7,328 nucleotides of DNA from positions 1-7,328 of the forward strand of contig ONPE01000067.1 in NCBI GenBank assembly GCA_900319615.1. The letters run 5' to 3'. The DNA comes from an uncultured Eubacteriales bacterium. Lineage in GTDB: Bacteria > Bacillota > Clostridia > Oscillospirales > Acutalibacteraceae. The notes below the pieces were generated by a model. The model was given only the letters and a program-made list of their open reading frames with translations, was not told where the DNA came from and did no database searches. The position numbers and the translations under genes were made by a program. Shown piece by piece: positions 5,855 to 7,328 of the stretch (its first letter is position 1; every line of letters starts with the position of its first letter).

Positions 5855-7231
5855 TTATGATCCTGCTTTCTCCATGATCTTTCTCGCGACGTACACGCCG
5901 CTTGCGGATGCATGGGAGAGGGAGTGGGTGACTCCGGAGCCGTCGCCGATTACGTACAGCCCCTCGTACTTTGTCATGAGGTTTTCGTCGAGCGCGACCT
6001 CCATGTTGTAGAACTTGACCTCCACGCCGTAGAGCAGGGTGTCGTCGTTCGCGGTGCCGGGGGCTATCTTGTCCAGAGCGTAGATCATCTCGATGATGTC
6101 GTCGAGTATCCTCTTCGGGAGCACAAGGCTCAGATCGCCCGGTGTGGCGTTGAGCGTGGGGCGCACGGTGCTCTCTTCGATGCGGCTGTGGTTCGAGCGC
6201 CTGCCGCGTTCAAGATCGCCGAAGCGCTGCACGATGACCCCTCCGCCCAGCATATTGCTCAGCATGGCGATGCTCTCGCCGTAGCCGTTGCTGTCCTCGA
6301 AAGGCTCCGAGAAGTGCTTCGATACCAGCAGGGCGAAGTTGGTGTTCTCGGTCTTTTTCGACGGATCCTCAAAGCTGTGGCCGTTAACGGTCACGATGCC
6401 GTTGGTGTTCTCGTTGACGACGATGCCGTTCGGATTCATGCAGAAGGTGCGCACGTTATCCTCGAACTTCTCGGTGCGGTAGACGATCTTGCTCTCATAC
6501 AGCTCGTCGGTGAGGTGAGAGAAGATGACCGCCGGCAGCTCTACGCGCACGCCGATGTCGACGCGGTTGCTCTTGGTGCTGATATCGAGCTCTTCGCATA
6601 TCTTTTCCATCCACTTCGAGCCGGAGCGCCCTACGGAGACGATGCAGTCGGTGCAGTCGTCACAGCCGTTTTTGTGATGCACGCGGTAGCCGCCGTCGAT
6701 GATCTCGATGTGCTCCACCGGTGTGTTGAAGAAGAAATCGACTGTCTTCGATATTTTTTCGTAGATATTACCGAGCACGACGTAGTTGATGTCGGTGCCG
6801 AGGTGACGGACTGAAGCGTCGAGCAGCTTGAGCTTGTTTTGCGTGCAGATCTTTTTGAAGTCGGTGCCGGCTGTGGTATAGAGCTTTGTCTCTTCGCCGC
6901 CGTTCTCGACGTTGATCTTGTCGACGTAGTGCATAAGCTCCAGAGCCTTGTCGCGCCCGATGTACTCGTGCATGGTGCCGCCGAAGTCGTTGGTGATGTT
7001 GTACTTGCCGTCGGAGAAGGCTCCCGCGCCGCCGAAGCCGCTCATGATAGCGCAGGTCCTGCACTTTACGCAGGACTTGACCTTGTCGCCGTCGATGGGA
7101 CATTTGCGCTGTTCAAGAGCGCTGCCCGTCTCAAAAACGGCGACCTTGAGGTCGGGGCGCTTCTCGGCGAATTCATAAGCAGAGAAAATGCCTCCCGGAC
7201 CTGCTCCGATGATGATTATATCGTATTTCAT
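5855..7231 (-). CDS. Uncharacterised FAD-dependent dehydrogenase (COG2509-like)
   Basis: This is a 458-aa cytoplasmic flavoprotein of the NAD(P)/FAD-dependent oxidoreductase type, whose substrate is not known. The N-terminus holds the Rossmann dinucleotide-binding motif G9-A-G11-P-G13-G14, with E34 at the end of the second beta strand to bind the ribose. The C-terminus has a second FAD-contact motif, YVIGDGSG (GDGSG at 429-433), followed by a Ser/His/Ala-rich helix. Between them is a conserved block with C44, C54, C57 and C60, then GFGGAGAFSDGK (65-76). This block is typical, from memory, of the COG2509 family found in many Firmicutes. The Cys spacing could hold a metal or Fe-S centre, which is inference. 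The start ATG at 7229-7231 is preceded by GAGAGG (7241-7246, minus strand), 9 bases away. The gene faces thrH across a bidirectional terminator. No signal peptide or membrane segment is apparent. Confidence 0.85.
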   Translation of the reverse strand: MKYDIIIIGAGPGGIFSAYEFAEKRPDLKVAVFETGSALEQRKCPIDGDKVKSCVKCRTCAIMSGFGGAGAFSDGKYNITNDFGGTMHEYIGRDKALELMHYVDKINVENGGEETKLYTTAGTDFKKICTQNKLKLLDASVRHLGTDINYVVLGNIYEKISKTVDFFFNTPVEHIEIIDGGYRVHHKNGCDDCTDCIVSVGRSGSKWMEKICEELDISTKSNRVDIGVRVELPAVIFSHLTDELYESKIVYRTEKFEDNVRTFCMNPNGIVVNENTNGIVTVNGHSFEDPSKKTENTNFALLVSKHFSEPFEDSNGYGESIAMLSNMLGGGVIVQRFGDLERGRRSNHSRIEESTVRPTLNATPGDLSLVLPKRILDDIIEMIYALDKIAPGTANDDTLLYGVEVKFYNMEVALDENLMTKYEGLYVIGDGSGVTHSLSHASASGVYVARKIMEKAGS

Positions 7232-7240
7232 AGTTGTTTT

Positions 7241-7283
7241 CCTCTCGAATTATTATAGAGTTTAATTCCTGCAAAGAATTAAA
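7241..7283 (-). promoter_or_regulatory. Upstream region of the FAD gene: ribosome site, -10 box and 8-bp dyad
   Basis: On the minus strand GAGAGG (7241-7246) is the ribosome binding site and TATAAT (7252-7257) a perfect -10 box. No good -35 is seen at the right distance. TTTAATTC (7261-7268) and GAATTAAA (7276-7283) form a perfect 8-bp dyad with a 7-base spacer, placed where the -35 region would be. A repressor or activator site is possible. It is not a terminator, since no T-tract follows. Confidence 0.45.
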
Positions 7284-7328
7284 ACGTAGCTTCTACTATC
7301 TTTTGATGATTGACGTCGATGACGCCCT
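7279..7328 (-). CDS. Possible C-terminal end of an unidentified minus-strand gene
   Basis: On the minus strand one frame reads 15 codons from the window edge (ending ...KIVEATF) to a TAA at 7279-7281. If real, the FAD gene lies 47 bases downstream of it in the same direction and could share a transcript. Fifteen codons are too few to recognise a family, and a neighbouring frame is also open for a similar length. Confidence 0.3.
   Translation of the reverse strand, partial: GVIDVNHQKIVEATF

Noticed and set aside
5912..6814. 300-aa plus-strand frame opposite the FAD gene
   Set aside because: The translation is Val/Ala/Asp-rich without domains, and the minus strand has clear FAD motifs at both ends of the protein.

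Overview
The window looks like chromosome from a Gram-positive gut or rumen Ruminococcaceae (Oscillospirales), close in lifestyle to Ruminococcus bromii. The main evidence is a secreted type I pullulanase that carries a type I dockerin and a CBM26-like starch-binding module, the combination known from the R. bromii amylosome. Strong AGGAGG-type ribosome binding sites, sigma-A-like promoters and a Ruminococcus-style signal peptide agree. The coding regions look more GC-rich than I would expect of R. bromii itself, so a relative seems likelier; this is an inference and no species is claimed.

Layout. Bases 1-1373 hold the 3' end of a first type I pullulanase, attached to the membrane by one C-terminal transmembrane helix after three MucBP-like repeats. 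After a 56-base gap, 1430-4624 encode a complete second pullulanase (1064 aa). Its order is signal peptide, CBM48-like N domain, GH13 catalytic barrel, beta domain, MucBP-like, dockerin, MucBP-like, CBM26-like. A strong terminator (4640-4672) ends this block. Next comes a 444-base gene-free stretch containing a short-repeat mosaic, lying between two identical 22-base direct repeats and made of REP/BIME-like palindromes in opposing orientations. A good promoter (5009-5037) then drives thrH (5069-5668). A terminator that can work in both directions (5705-5736) and another copy of the palindrome (5765-5841) lie between thrH and a convergent minus-strand gene (5855-7231) for an uncharacterised FAD-dependent dehydrogenase with a Cys cluster. 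At the right edge there may be the last 15 codons of another minus-strand gene.

How the genes work together. The two pullulanases probably cleave alpha-1,6 branches of starch outside the cell. They are tandem paralogues with different placement: one fixed in the membrane, the other made to dock onto a cohesin scaffold and bind starch. thrH (phosphoserine phosphatase / homoserine phosphotransferase) and the FAD enzyme appear to be unrelated housekeeping genes. The least explained part is the intergenic mosaic. The direct repeats suggest it was inserted exactly between the pullulanase terminator and the thrH promoter, duplicating the terminator's 3' arm and the -35 box. The palindromes show a paired base change (G-C to A-T) that supports a conserved hairpin.
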